Source: Oscillospiraceae bacterium (lineage in GTDB: Bacteria > Bacillota > Clostridia > Oscillospirales > Oscillospiraceae). Taken from it: 64,000 nt of DNA. The stretch spans positions 1 through 64,000 of the forward strand of contig JAFWRM010000047.1 of NCBI GenBank assembly GCA_017519975.1, read 5' to 3'. Shown here piece by piece: positions 39,757 through 49,014 of this stretch. Below the pieces are notes generated by a model. The model was not told the DNA's origin. It did not search any database and saw nothing but the letters and a program-made list of their open reading frames with translations. Within the stretch, counting starts at the first letter, position 1. The number at the start of each line of letters is the position of its first letter. Made by a program: the position numbers and the translations under genes.

Positions 39757-42700
39757 GTGACAGCGTACGCATGGGAACGGGAGATGAGCGATCGGCAGGA
39801 GATCGTCTCCGATCTGGAGAGCAGCATGTTTCTGGAGGCCGGAGCGGGCGCCGGAAAGACGCACATCCTGACGCAGCGCATCATACGGCAGCTGTCGGGA
39901 GGAATGGCCCCGTCGCAGATCGCGGCCATCACCTTCACCAACAAGGCCGCGCAGGAACTGAAGGACAGGATCAGCCGCGGCGTCCGGAACGCCCTTCACG
40001 CGGCGCCCGACGGGACGGAGGAGAGGGCGAACCTGACCGCCGCGCTGCGGGAGCTGGACCGCATGCAGATCTCCACCATCCACGGCTTCTGCCGCCGGCT
40101 GTTGGAGGAGCAGATCTTTGCCGCCGGCCTGCGCATGGACATGGAAGTGATCGAAGAGAAGCGGGAGGAGGAGGCAAAGGCGGATTTCTTCCGCCGGTGG
40201 TATCGCGGGCAGAGCTATGAGAGCATCGGCCGCCTCCGGGAGAATTTCATCGGGAAACGGGCGGCGGACGTGCTGCGCAAGGCGTTTTCCGCAATATGCG
40301 ATCTGCCGTCGGATACGGAGCCGGCCTTCGACGGCGGCCTTCTGGACCGGACGCTCCGCAGCTTCCAGGAGGAAGCGGAGCGAATGGCGCAGGACTTCGC
40401 GGAGATCGTTCTGGACCGGATCGAAGAGGAAACGGGACGCCGGCCGGAATCTCTGGAGCAGGCGGACGCGGAAGGCTTCTTCATCTCCTCCTTCGCGGGC
40501 CTTCGCCGCGATATGGCTTCCGGAAAGAAGGACGCGCTGGCTTTCGTCAGGGGCGCGTGCTCTCCGGGGAAGGGGATCTTCCGAACGGGGAGAGGAATCG
40601 GCGCGAAGAAGGCCGACTGCGACGCCGCGGCCGAGTCCTGCCGCGCGGAGTTTTTCGCGCGGAACGATCCGGACCGGCTGGAGCGTGAGCGCGACGCGTA
40701 TCAGAACGCGCTGATCATGGACTTCCTCCTGCCGGCCAGAGAGGAGTACCGGCGGCAGAGCCGGAACCGGTACGTGACGAACGACATGCTCCTGCAGAAG
40801 GCGCGGGATCTTCTGACGGAGCATCCGGAGGCCCGGGCTTTTTTCCGGGATAAGTTCCGGTGCGTCTATGTGGACGAATTCCAGGATACCGACCACGTGC
40901 AGGCGGACCTGATCTTCGCCCTGTGTTCCGACGAGAACGGGGTTCTGCGGCCCGGATCGCTGTTCGCGGTCGGAGATCCCAAACAGTCCATCTACCGCTT
41001 CCGCGGGGCGGATCTGCCCCTTTACTATGCCATACGGGAACGGATGGCCGGCATGCCGGGCTGCCGTCTGTTTTCACTGAACATGAATTTCCGCTCCGGG
41101 CCGGAAGTGATCGAGTTCGTGAACCGGAACGGAGAGCGGCTCCTGCCTGGATACCGGGACATGGCGTGCACGCAGCAGGCCGCGGATCGGGAATCCCTGC
41201 CGGACGCCCTGTCGGGCGTGTACGTCACCTGGGACCCCGAGCTTCCGCCGGAAGAGCTGCCCGCATGGGACCAGGCAGCCGACACGGCGGCCGTCGCGGA
41301 TATCATAGAAACGCTGGTCGCCCGGAAGGCCATGGTGTGGGATAAGGACCTGAGAACGTGGCGCCCGGTCCGGTATCGCGATTTTCTGGTGCTCTGCTAT
41401 ACGGGGAAGGAAATGGAGCCCTATCTGAGAGAGATGAACGCGCGCGACGTCCCGGTGCAGATCTCCGGAGAACTGGATCTGAACGGTGTCAGGGAACTGC
41501 GCCGCTTTGCGAATCTGTACCGATGGCTGGCCTTCCCCGGTTACGAACGGGCGGAGGAAGGCGCCCTCCAGGCGATCCTGGGAGAGGCGACCGCGGAGGA
41601 AAACAGAGGCAGGGGAGAGGCGAGGCTGGAGCGCCTCAGGGACAAGGTCCGCGGAATGAGCGGACGGGCCGCGGCGCTCTGGCTGGCCCGACATCCGGAG
41701 TACTGGCTGGACTGGGATCGAAGGATCGAAAGCCATTATCTGCAGCGCGTTCAGGCACAGGTACAGCAGATGATCGAGACCGCGGCGGAGGACGCGGCAA
41801 ACCATCCGCAGGCACTGGCGGACGCTTTCATGGAGTGGCTCGCCGGGACCGTGGACCGGGAGCTGACGCTGTCGCGGGAGGCGGACGCCGTCCGAATGAT
41901 GAACCTGCACAAGGCCAAGGGCCTGGAGGGGCGGGTCGTGATCGTGTGCAAGCGGAAGGAGGATCTTTCCTTCCGTGTAAATTCCCTTCAGATAAAAAAG
42001 GAAGACGGGGACGGATATCTGTATTACCATACGGCGGTGGAAGAACGGACGAAGGACGGCGCAGGGAAGCGGTATTTCCCGGCCTACGGTCACATCGACC
42101 GGCTCCGCAGTCTGGCGGAGCAGGAGGAACGGGGAGAATGCCGCCGCCTGGAGTACGTGGAGGCGACCAGAGCCATGGAGGCGCTGATCTTCCTTCCGCC
42201 CTTCCGAGGCAGGGGAAGCGCCAGGCAGTACGCTTTCCGGGATCATGATTTTTCCGGCAGCCGGGACCTGTGGGACTTCCTGGGAAGAACGCGCGCGGAG
42301 ACGGACGGAGGCGACGGAGAAGGATCGGAGGAAAGCCCCGCCCCGGAAGCGGAAGAAGCGGCGCCTCCGGCTCCGTACGATTTCCGGCGCTGGGATCACG
42401 CCATTCCGGAGGAACAGAGCGCCGGCACCTGGCTGAGACTGACGCCCAGCTCTCTGGAAACGGAGGGAGATGCGGACGCCGCGGGAGCGCGGCCGGACGA
42501 CGGACGCCCCGCCGGCGCGCTGTTCGGAACGGTGATGCATCGGGCGTTCGAGCTGCTGATCCGGGAAACGCGCCGAGGCGGCAGCCCTTCCGCGCGCGTC
42601 CGCAGGGTGTGCGTCGACCGCGCTGTCATGGAGAACTGGGAGGAACTGGCGGACTCCTGCGGGGATGCCTGCGACGGAGAGGCGGAACGCTATCGAAGCT

Positions 42701-43122
42701 TTCTGGAGCGGGTGCTGGAGGACGCCGTCGAAAACGGCGGTCTTGCCGGAATGGTGCTCCGGGCCGCCGAGGCGTACGCGGAAATGCCGTTTTCCTTCTT
42801 TACCTCCGCCGGGCAGGACGGCGCCATGTTCGAAGCCCTGAAACGAAAAGTGCCGCCGGAGCTGGCGGCTCAGCGGCTGCCGGAGGATCCGGATACGCCC
42901 GTGTGGGTGAACGGGAAGGCGGACCTGGTGCTGGTGGACGCCGACGGCGGCGTGACCGTCGTGGACTACAAATCCGACCGCAACCCCGGACTGCCTTCGG
43001 AAGTGTTCCGGGAGGCGGTGGAGACACGCTACGGAGGGCAGATGGAACTGTATCGCCACGTCTGCGCCAGACTGTTCGGCGTTCCGGTGGAAAAGGTGGC
43101 CGGAAGATTCTGGACAATATAG
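39757..43122 (+). CDS. AddA-like UvrD-family helicase-nuclease
   Basis: A 1121-residue ATP-dependent helicase-nuclease. Walker A is LEAGAGAGKTHILTQRI, motif Ia ITFTNKAAQELKDRI, motif II CVYVDEFQDTD, motif III VGDPKQSIYRFRGAD, and motif V MNLHKAKGLEGRVVIV. A RecB-type nuclease lies at the C-terminus (NGKADLVLVDADGGVTVVDYKSDRN). The GTG start lies 6 bp after the AddB-like stop with a strong GGGAGG. Together they form the AddAB-type end-resection enzyme that also supplies DNA ends to CRISPR adaptation in some bacteria. Confidence 0.95.
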   Translation: MTAYAWEREMSDRQEIVSDLESSMFLEAGAGAGKTHILTQRIIRQLSGGMAPSQIAAITFTNKAAQELKDRISRGVRNALHAAPDGTEERANLTAALRELDRMQISTIHGFCRRLLEEQIFAAGLRMDMEVIEEKREEEAKADFFRRWYRGQSYESIGRLRENFIGKRAADVLRKAFSAICDLPSDTEPAFDGGLLDRTLRSFQEEAERMAQDFAEIVLDRIEEETGRRPESLEQADAEGFFISSFAGLRRDMASGKKDALAFVRGACSPGKGIFRTGRGIGAKKADCDAAAESCRAEFFARNDPDRLERERDAYQNALIMDFLLPAREEYRRQSRNRYVTNDMLLQKARDLLTEHPEARAFFRDKFRCVYVDEFQDTDHVQADLIFALCSDENGVLRPGSLFAVGDPKQSIYRFRGADLPLYYAIRERMAGMPGCRLFSLNMNFRSGPEVIEFVNRNGERLLPGYRDMACTQQAADRESLPDALSGVYVTWDPELPPEELPAWDQAADTAAVADIIETLVARKAMVWDKDLRTWRPVRYRDFLVLCYTGKEMEPYLREMNARDVPVQISGELDLNGVRELRRFANLYRWLAFPGYERAEEGALQAILGEATAEENRGRGEARLERLRDKVRGMSGRAAALWLARHPEYWLDWDRRIESHYLQRVQAQVQQMIETAAEDAANHPQALADAFMEWLAGTVDRELTLSREADAVRMMNLHKAKGLEGRVVIVCKRKEDLSFRVNSLQIKKEDGDGYLYYHTAVEERTKDGAGKRYFPAYGHIDRLRSLAEQEERGECRRLEYVEATRAMEALIFLPPFRGRGSARQYAFRDHDFSGSRDLWDFLGRTRAETDGGDGEGSEESPAPEAEEAAPPAPYDFRRWDHAIPEEQSAGTWLRLTPSSLETEGDADAAGARPDDGRPAGALFGTVMHRAFELLIRETRRGGSPSARVRRVCVDRAVMENWEELADSCGDACDGEAERYRSFLERVLEDAVENGGLAGMVLRAAEAYAEMPFSFFTSAGQDGAMFEALKRKVPPELAAQRLPEDPDTPVWVNGKADLVLVDADGGVTVVDYKSDRNPGLPSEVFREAVETRYGGQMELYRHVCARLFGVPVEKVAGRFWTI

Positions 43123-43141
43123 GAAACGCCGGATGAAAACG

Positions 43142-43184
43142 AAAAAACGTGTTCGGGACGAGCGCTGTCCCGGACACGTTTTTT
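43142..43184. terminator. Terminator of the AddAB-like operon
   Basis: AAAAAACGTGTTCGGGAC paired with GTCCCGGACACGTTTTTT, 20 bp past the helicase stop and nearly symmetrical. Confidence 0.9.
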
Positions 43185-43303
43185 CCGTGGTAAAGAAGAA
43201 AACTGCAGGAAAACCCGTTGAAAGGTATGTCTGCGCAGCCATCGTACCATCCGCCGGGGGCCCGCACAAGCTCCCCCGGGGGATGGTTTTTCCCTTTTCC
43301 CGC

Positions 43304-43337
43304 AAAAAAAGTTCCCCGGAGGAACTCCGGGGAACCG
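43304..43337 (-). terminator. Terminator of the serCA operon
   Basis: Minus strand GTTCCCCGGAG-TT-CCTCCGGGGAAC followed by T7. The remaining 43185-43303 holds a CCCGGGGG-type stem and no gene. Confidence 0.88.
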
Positions 43338-43353
43338 ATCGCAGGAAAAGCAG

Positions 43354-44508
43354 TTATCTGCCGAAGGTGCGTACGCGGATCACGCTGTCGATGGCCTGCA
43401 GCTTTTCGACCAGCCCTTCGGGGATGACGGCCAGGTCCAGAAGAGTGTAGGCGTACTCGCCGCGGCCGGCGTTCACCATGTGCTCGATGTTGGTGCCGGA
43501 AACGGCGGTGGTGATCTTGGCCAGCATCTCGGGGATGTTCCTGTGGATGATGCCGATCCTGGGATTGCCGGTGGGAGGCAGGAAAGCCCGGGGCATGTTC
43601 ACGGAATTGCTGATGTTGCCGTTCTCCAGGTAATCCATGATCTCGTTGGCGGCCATGACCGCGCAGTTATCCTCGCTTTCGGGCGTGGAAGCGCCCAGAT
43701 GGGGGATGGCGACCACTCCCTTGGCTCCGGCCGTCGTGTCGTTCGGGAAGTCCGTCACATAGCGGGCCACCTTGCCGGATTCGAGGGCGGAGAGCATGGC
43801 CTCGTCGTCCACCAGTTCGCCGCGGGCCAGATTGATGATCCGCACGCCGTCCTTCATCTTGGCGATGGCTTCGGCGTTGATGGTGTGCTTCGTGGCGGGC
43901 ATGTAGGGCACGTGGATGGTGATGTAGTCGCAGTTGGCGTAGATGGTGTCCACGTCCATGGCGTGGAAAACTCTGGAGGAGAGGCGCCAGGCGGCGTCCA
44001 CGGACAGGTACGGGTCATAGCCGTACACCTTCATGCCGAGGGCGGCGGCGTCGTTGGCGATGCGGGCGCCGATGGCGCCGAGGCCGATCACGCCCAGCTT
44101 CTTTCCCAGAAGCTCGGGGCCGACGAAAGCGCTCTTGCCCTTCTCCACCTGACCGGCTACGTCCTCGGTGCCGGCGATGCTGCGGACCCATTCCACGCCG
44201 CCGATCACGTCGCGGCTGGCCAGCAGCAGGGCGCACAGGACCAGCTCCTTGACGGAGTTGGCGTTGGCGCCGGGGGTGTTGAACACCACGATGCCCTCTT
44301 CGGCGCAGCGGTCGCAGGGGATGTTGTTCACGCCCGCGCCGGCTCTGGCGATGCAGACCAGTTCCGGGTTGAACGCGTAGTCGTGCATCTTGGCACTGCG
44401 CACCAGGATGGAGTCCGGATCGGCGCAGTCGTCCGATACGGCGTACTTATCCGTCAGCACGTCCAGACCGACCTTGCTGATTTTGTTGAGCGTTTTGATC
44501 TTAAACAT
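43354..44508 (-). CDS. serA: D-3-phosphoglycerate dehydrogenase
   Basis: A 384-residue NAD-dependent 2-hydroxyacid dehydrogenase with an ACT domain, first step of serine synthesis. NAD motif LGVIGLGAIGARIANDA, catalytic Arg in NLARGELVDD, Glu in the following region and His in IPHLGASTPESEDN. The ACT part (IIHRNIPEMLAKITTAVSG, EYAYTLLDL) probably gives serine feedback control. It is of the short type without the intervening domain. It lies 15 bp after serC, which makes the next enzyme of the pathway. Confidence 0.94.
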   Translation of the reverse strand: MFKIKTLNKISKVGLDVLTDKYAVSDDCADPDSILVRSAKMHDYAFNPELVCIARAGAGVNNIPCDRCAEEGIVVFNTPGANANSVKELVLCALLLASRDVIGGVEWVRSIAGTEDVAGQVEKGKSAFVGPELLGKKLGVIGLGAIGARIANDAAALGMKVYGYDPYLSVDAAWRLSSRVFHAMDVDTIYANCDYITIHVPYMPATKHTINAEAIAKMKDGVRIINLARGELVDDEAMLSALESGKVARYVTDFPNDTTAGAKGVVAIPHLGASTPESEDNCAVMAANEIMDYLENGNISNSVNMPRAFLPPTGNPRIGIIHRNIPEMLAKITTAVSGTNIEHMVNAGRGEYAYTLLDLAVIPEGLVEKLQAIDSVIRVRTFGR

Positions 44509-44523
44509 GAGGATCCCTCCGCT

Positions 44524-45612
44524 TCAGTTGTTCTTTTCGTAGGCGCGCATGAAGTCCGCCAGCTTTTCCACGCCCTCCATGGGCATGGCGTTATAAATGG
44601 AGGCGCGCATGCCGCCCGCCTTGCGGTGCCCCTTCAGGTTGACAAAGCCGGCGTCCGTGGCGGCCTTGATGAAGGCGGCGTCCTTCTCCTCGTCGCCGGT
44701 GCGGAAGGTCACGTTCATGTCGCTGCGGGCTTCCTTATCGGCGATGGGACGGAACAGTTCGCTGCTGTCCAGCACGTCGTACAGGATGGCGGCCTTGCGG
44801 CTCTTGATCTTCTCCATGCCTTCCACGCCGCCCTGTTCGTCCAGCCATTTCAGCACCAGACCGAGCATGTAGATGGTGTAGCAGGGGGGCGTATTGTCCA
44901 TGCTGTCCTTCTCGATGGCGATCTGATAGTTCATGATCTTGGGAGTGATGGGCAGCTGCTTCCCGGCCAGATCCTTCCGGACGATGGCGATGGCCATGCC
45001 CGCCGGCGCCAGGTTCTTCTGGACGCCGCCGTAGATCACGCCGTAGCGGCTCACGTCCACGGGCTTGGACAGGAAGTTGGAGGACATGTCGCACACCAGC
45101 GGCACGCTGCCCGTGTCGGGCACGTAATGCCACTCGGTCCCGTAGATCGTGTTGTTGGCGCAGTAATGGAAATAGGAGGCGTCCGGCCGGACCGTCAGCT
45201 GATCCTGAGAGGGGATATAGGTGTGATTGCGGTCGGCGCTGCTGCAGGCGATGGCGACGTCTCCGTACTTTTTCGCTTCCTTCGCGGCGATCTCGGAGAA
45301 GTTGCCGGTCACGGCGTAGTCGGCCTTTCCGTTCTCGCCCATCAGGTTCAGGGGAACGGCGGCGAACTGGAAGGTCGCGCCGCCCTGCATGAACAGGATC
45401 TCATGCGTGTCCGGCACGTGGAAGATGCGCCTGAAATCGGCCTTCGTCTGATCGAAGATCGCCTGATAGGTCTTGCTCCGGTGGCTCATCTCCATGACGG
45501 ACATGCCGCTGCCGTGATAGTTGGTCATCTCGGCGGCAGCCGTCTCCAGCACGGAGAGGGGCAGCATGGAGGGACCGGCGGAGAAATTGAAGATTCTGTC
45601 TTTGAACATCAT
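44524..45612 (-). CDS. serC: Phosphoserine aminotransferase
   Basis: A 362-residue fold-type I PLP enzyme that converts 3-phosphohydroxypyruvate to phosphoserine. FNFSAGPSMLP, SVMEMSHRSKTY, ILFMQGGATFQFAAVPLNL and the PLP-Lys region VIYGGVQKNLAPAGMAIAIVRKDL are diagnostic. Two adjacent ATGs (45612 and 45609) follow AAGAAGG; a GTG at 45618 is too close to that site. It is the first gene of serCA, with a consensus promoter and an 84-nt leader holding an inverted repeat. Confidence 0.95.
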   Translation of the reverse strand: MMFKDRIFNFSAGPSMLPLSVLETAAAEMTNYHGSGMSVMEMSHRSKTYQAIFDQTKADFRRIFHVPDTHEILFMQGGATFQFAAVPLNLMGENGKADYAVTGNFSEIAAKEAKKYGDVAIACSSADRNHTYIPSQDQLTVRPDASYFHYCANNTIYGTEWHYVPDTGSVPLVCDMSSNFLSKPVDVSRYGVIYGGVQKNLAPAGMAIAIVRKDLAGKQLPITPKIMNYQIAIEKDSMDNTPPCYTIYMLGLVLKWLDEQGGVEGMEKIKSRKAAILYDVLDSSELFRPIADKEARSDMNVTFRTGDEEKDAAFIKAATDAGFVNLKGHRKAGGMRASIYNAMPMEGVEKLADFMRAYEKNN

Positions 45613-45655
45613 TGGCACCTTCTTGTCTGAAAATGATACGATCGTGAATGAGTAT

Positions 45656-45731
45656 CCGTCCTGACAGTATAAAAATGCAGGACGGAAAAACGATAATATT
45701 GAATTATAGTACGGCGTGTTTGAAGTGTCAA
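45656..45731 (-). promoter_or_regulatory. serC promoter and leader inverted repeat
   Basis: Minus strand TTGACA (45731-45726), 17 bp, TATAAT (45708-45703), a perfect consensus. Just downstream lies CCGTCCTG (45685-45678 on the minus strand) and CAGGACGG (45663-45656), 8-bp arms with a 14-nt loop. It could be an operator or an RNA hairpin without a T run. Confidence 0.8.
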
Positions 45732-45749
45732 ACGTGGGAAACGGGTTTT

Positions 45750-47066
45750 TTATGCGTTTTCTTCGGATGTTTTGGGAGTTTCCGCCAACTGCCCGGAGAG
45801 CAGCGCGCCGGAGGCCCCGGTGACGCGGACGTCGAGCACGCGCCCCCGCAGTCCGGCGCCCTTCACGGCCGTTTCCAGATAGTTTTCGCTGTGGCCGTAC
45901 CAGAAGCCGTCCTTCTCCGTCTCAAACAGCACGCGGAGCGTGCGGCCCTTCTGGACTTCGGCGAAGGCGGCGGCCATCTCCCGGCCCGCGTCGGCGGCCA
46001 GGGCCGCGCGCCGCTGCTTTTCCGCCTTCGGCACCTGCTCCGGCATGGAAGCCGCGGGTGTTCCCGGCCGCTGGGAATAAGGGAAAACGTGCATGGCGGA
46101 AAACTGACAGAGCCGGAGGAAATCCAGGGTGCGTTCAAATTCCGCCTCCGTTTCCCCGGGGAAACCTACGATCAGATCCGTGGTGACGCCGCAGTTCGGA
46201 AAGGCTTCCCGCAGCCGGTCGACGGACGTGAGGAAGCGGGCCGTATCGTATTTCCGGTGCATGCGCCGGAGCGTATCGTCACATCCGGACTGCAGGGAAA
46301 GATGAAAGTGGGGACAGACGTCCGGGATGACCTTCAGGCGCCGGCAGAACTCCTCCGTGACCGTCCGCGGTTCCAGGCTGCCCAGATGCAGGCGTACGCC
46401 CGGCGCGGCGTTGGCCATGGCCTCCAGTGCGTCGATCAGGCCGGTGCCGTCCCGGCGCTCCTTCCCGTAGGAGGAGATCTCGATCCCCGTGACCACGATC
46501 TCACGGAAGCCGGAGGCGGCCAGCTGGGCGGCCTGACGGCGTACGTCGTCGAGGGGCATGCTGCGCACCGGTCCCCGCGCATAGGGGATGATGCAGTAGG
46601 TGCAGAAATTGACGCACCCGTCCTGGATCTTCAGCATGGCCCGGGTCCGCCCCTCCGTGCTGCCGGCGGGCAGCGTCTCGAACGTGCGGCGGGTCATCGG
46701 GTCGTCCAGGATCTCGGTCGGGGTCCGGTCGGAGACCAGCTGCTCCAGACGGTCCAGAAACTCCAGCCGGCTGCCGCTGCCGCCGATCAGATCGGCGTTC
46801 AGATCGTTCAGCTCCTCGCCGGCGATCTGGCTGTAGCATCCGCACACGGCGGTAAAGGCGCCGGGATGCAGTTTCTGCAGGCGCCGTACGGCCTGCCGGG
46901 ATTTGCGCCCGCTTTCGCCCGTTACGGCGCAGGTGTTCACGATCACGCAGTCCGCTGTTTCGCCGGGGGGACAGCGTCTGTGGCCGCGCGCCTCCAGCAG
47001 GGAGACCATGGCCTGGGATTCGTACTGATTCACCTTGCATCCCAGCGTTTCCAGCACAAAGCGCAC
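45750..47066 (-). CDS. mtaB: tRNA t6A37 methylthiotransferase
   Basis: A 438-residue radical SAM methylthiotransferase of the MiaB family, MtaB branch, which makes ms2t6A in tRNAs reading ANN codons. The N-terminal cluster ligands are LGCKVNQYES, VNTCAVTGES and VCGCYSQ, and the radical SAM motif is CVNFCTYCIIPYARG. The opening LETLGCKVNQYE is characteristic of MtaB rather than MiaB. A TRAM domain forms the end. GTG start with AAAGGAG upstream. It is divergent from the cysteine desulfurase gene. Confidence 0.95.
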   Translation of the reverse strand: MRFVLETLGCKVNQYESQAMVSLLEARGHRRCPPGETADCVIVNTCAVTGESGRKSRQAVRRLQKLHPGAFTAVCGCYSQIAGEELNDLNADLIGGSGSRLEFLDRLEQLVSDRTPTEILDDPMTRRTFETLPAGSTEGRTRAMLKIQDGCVNFCTYCIIPYARGPVRSMPLDDVRRQAAQLAASGFREIVVTGIEISSYGKERRDGTGLIDALEAMANAAPGVRLHLGSLEPRTVTEEFCRRLKVIPDVCPHFHLSLQSGCDDTLRRMHRKYDTARFLTSVDRLREAFPNCGVTTDLIVGFPGETEAEFERTLDFLRLCQFSAMHVFPYSQRPGTPAASMPEQVPKAEKQRRAALAADAGREMAAAFAEVQKGRTLRVLFETEKDGFWYGHSENYLETAVKGAGLRGRVLDVRVTGASGALLSGQLAETPKTSEENA

Positions 47067-47083
47067 GGGCAGCCGCTCCTTTC

Positions 47084-47112
47084 TTGAATCCGATGGCCGG
47101 ATATGATATGAT
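47084..47112 (+). promoter_or_regulatory. Promoter of the cysteine desulfurase operon
   Basis: TTGAAT (47084-47089), 17 bp, TATGAT (47107-47112), predicting a start near 47119. In-frame ATG or TTG codons before that point would be outside the transcript. Confidence 0.65.
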
Positions 47113-47182
47113 GCACCTTGCTATCATACCCAAAAACCATGTCGGATGCAAGGGCGCGCGCCGCGCCGGGGGAGGGATCCTT

Positions 47183-48310
47183 ACGATTTATCTTGATAAC
47201 GCCGCTACCACCAGGGTCTGCCGGGAAGCCGCGGAACTCATGGCGGACGTCATGACCGGGCGGTACGGGAATCCGTCCTCTACCCATGCCATGGGGAGAG
47301 AGGCCCGTCAGCTGCTCGATGAAGCCAGAGGCCGCGTCGCGGCCGCCGCGGGGGCGGACAAAACGGAGATCACGTTCACCTCCGGCGGAACGGAATCGGA
47401 CAACTGGGCCATATTCGGCGCATGCGAAAAGATCAGAAAGCCGGGCCACATCGTCACCTCCGCCTACGAGCACGACGCCGTGCTGGAACCCTGCCGGCGC
47501 ATGGAGGAGCGGGGGTGGCAGGTCACGTACCTGGCTCCCGACGCGGACGGACACGTCACGCCGGAAATGGTCGCGGGCGCGCTCCGTCCGGACACGGCGC
47601 TCGTGTCCGTCATGCTGGTGAACAACGAGATCGGCGCGGTGAACGACGTTGCGGCCATCGCCGCCGCCGTTCACAGGCAGAGCGCCTCGGCCGTCCACAC
47701 GGACGCCGTGCAGGCGCTGCTGAAGGTGCCGGTGAATGTAAAGAAGCTGGGGGTCGACATGATGAGCCTGTCCGGCCACAAGATCCACGGCCCGAAGGGC
47801 GTCGGCGCCCTGTACGTCCGGAACGGCTTCCGGCTGCCGCCCCTGATCCGGGGCGGCGGGCAGGAAAACGCGCGCCGGTCGGGAACGGAGGCCATGCCCG
47901 CCGTCTGCGGCTTCGGTGAGGCCGTCAGAGTCGGCGCGCTTGCGATGAATGAGTCGGTCGAACGGATGCGTCGGCTGCGGAGCAGGATCATTGACGGCGT
48001 CCTGGCGGAGGTCCCGGAGGCGAGAGTGCTCGGACCCGGGGACGCGCCGCACATTCTGAGCCTGAGTCTGCCGGGATACAAAAGCGAGATCCTGCTGAAT
48101 CTGCTGGACGCCGGCGGCGTCTGCGTCTCCTCCGGCTCGGCGTGCCGGAGAGGGCGCCGCAGTCATGTGCTGCAGGCCATGGGATACGAACCGAAGGTCA
48201 TCGACGGAGCGCTGCGCGTCAGCCTGTCCCGCTACACGACGGAGCAGGACGCGGACGGGTTCGTCCGCGCGCTGGGCTCCGCGGCGCGGGGCGTTCTGAA
48301 AGCGCGATGA
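47183..48310 (+). CDS. Cysteine desulfurase (IscS/NifS type), probable ACG or ATT start
   Basis: A 375-residue PLP enzyme that takes sulfur from cysteine for Fe-S clusters and thiolation. Conserved parts are YLDNAATTRVC near the N-terminus, NPSSTHAMGREAR, TSGGTESDNWA, the PLP-Lys loop SLSGHKIHGPKGVGALYVR, GGGQENARRSGTE and the catalytic Cys in SSGSACRRG. Homologues begin MIYLDNAATT; here the codon before IYLDNAATT is ACG, 6 bp after GGAGGG. In-frame TTG 47084 or ATG 47093 would add about 30 unrelated residues and precede the predicted transcript start. Confidence 0.88.
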   Translation, partial: TIYLDNAATTRVCREAAELMADVMTGRYGNPSSTHAMGREARQLLDEARGRVAAAAGADKTEITFTSGGTESDNWAIFGACEKIRKPGHIVTSAYEHDAVLEPCRRMEERGWQVTYLAPDADGHVTPEMVAGALRPDTALVSVMLVNNEIGAVNDVAAIAAAVHRQSASAVHTDAVQALLKVPVNVKKLGVDMMSLSGHKIHGPKGVGALYVRNGFRLPPLIRGGGQENARRSGTEAMPAVCGFGEAVRVGALAMNESVERMRRLRSRIIDGVLAEVPEARVLGPGDAPHILSLSLPGYKSEILLNLLDAGGVCVSSGSACRRGRRSHVLQAMGYEPKVIDGALRVSLSRYTTEQDADGFVRALGSAARGVLKAR

Positions 48311-49014
48311 TCGTTTACCGGGACCACGCCGTCACCGTGGTGAACAAGCCGTCCGGAATGCTGTCGGAACCGGATGGGACCGGGCGGGACGTGATCACCG
48401 CCGTGCGGGAGGCGACCGGGACGGAGTGCCGTCCGGTCCACCGCCTGGATCGGGGCACCGCCGGCCTGATGGTGCTGGCGAATACCGCGGCCGCCGCGGC
48501 GGCTCTCTCCGGAGCCATCCGGGAGGGGCGGATGGAAAAGACCTATCTGGCGGCCGTGGGAGGAGTGCCGGAGCCCCCGGAGGGGGAAATGCGGGACCTT
48601 CTGTTCCATGACGCGGGAAAGAACAGAAGTTACGTGGTGCGGCGAATGCGGAAAGGCGTACGCGAAGCGCGGCTGACCTACCGCACGCTGGGGTCACTGG
48701 AGACGGAGAACGGACCGCTGACGCTGGTCAGCGTGACGCTGGACACCGGACGGACCCACCAGATCCGGGTCCAGTTCGCCACACGCGGCATGCCCTTGGT
48801 GGGGGACAGAACATACGGCAGCCGCTTCCGGAGCCCGGCGCCGGCGCTGTTCAGCGCCGGCCTGCGGTTCCCGCACCCAGCCACCGGGGAGCAGATGGCG
48901 TTCACCGCCATGCCGGACCCGGCGCAGGAAGCCTGGCGGCCGGCGGCGGAGCTGCTGCGCGCCCTTGCGCCTCGGACGGAAGAACGGGCGGAGGAAGGAG
49001 CGGAGAACGGATGA
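48307..49014 (+). CDS. RluA-family pseudouridine synthase
   Basis: A 235-residue RNA pseudouridine synthase. VVNKPSGMLSEP, the catalytic Asp in RPVHRLDRGTAGLMVLA, EKTYLAAVGG, and LDTGRTHQIRVQFATRGMPLVGDRTYG are family motifs. It lacks an S4 domain, so it is a short RluA/TruC-like enzyme and its target base is not predictable. The ATG overlaps the desulfurase stop by 4 bp (ATGA). Confidence 0.94.
   Translation: MIVYRDHAVTVVNKPSGMLSEPDGTGRDVITAVREATGTECRPVHRLDRGTAGLMVLANTAAAAAALSGAIREGRMEKTYLAAVGGVPEPPEGEMRDLLFHDAGKNRSYVVRRMRKGVREARLTYRTLGSLETENGPLTLVSVTLDTGRTHQIRVQFATRGMPLVGDRTYGSRFRSPAPALFSAGLRFPHPATGEQMAFTAMPDPAQEAWRPAAELLRALAPRTEERAEEGAENG

Noticed and set aside
36871-40896. A 1341-codon open frame antisense to the AddAB-like genes
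   Set aside because: It covers two genes with clear motifs on the other strand. High GC and codon bias remove stops from the antisense frame; the translation is Arg/Pro/His/Val-rich with no family pattern.
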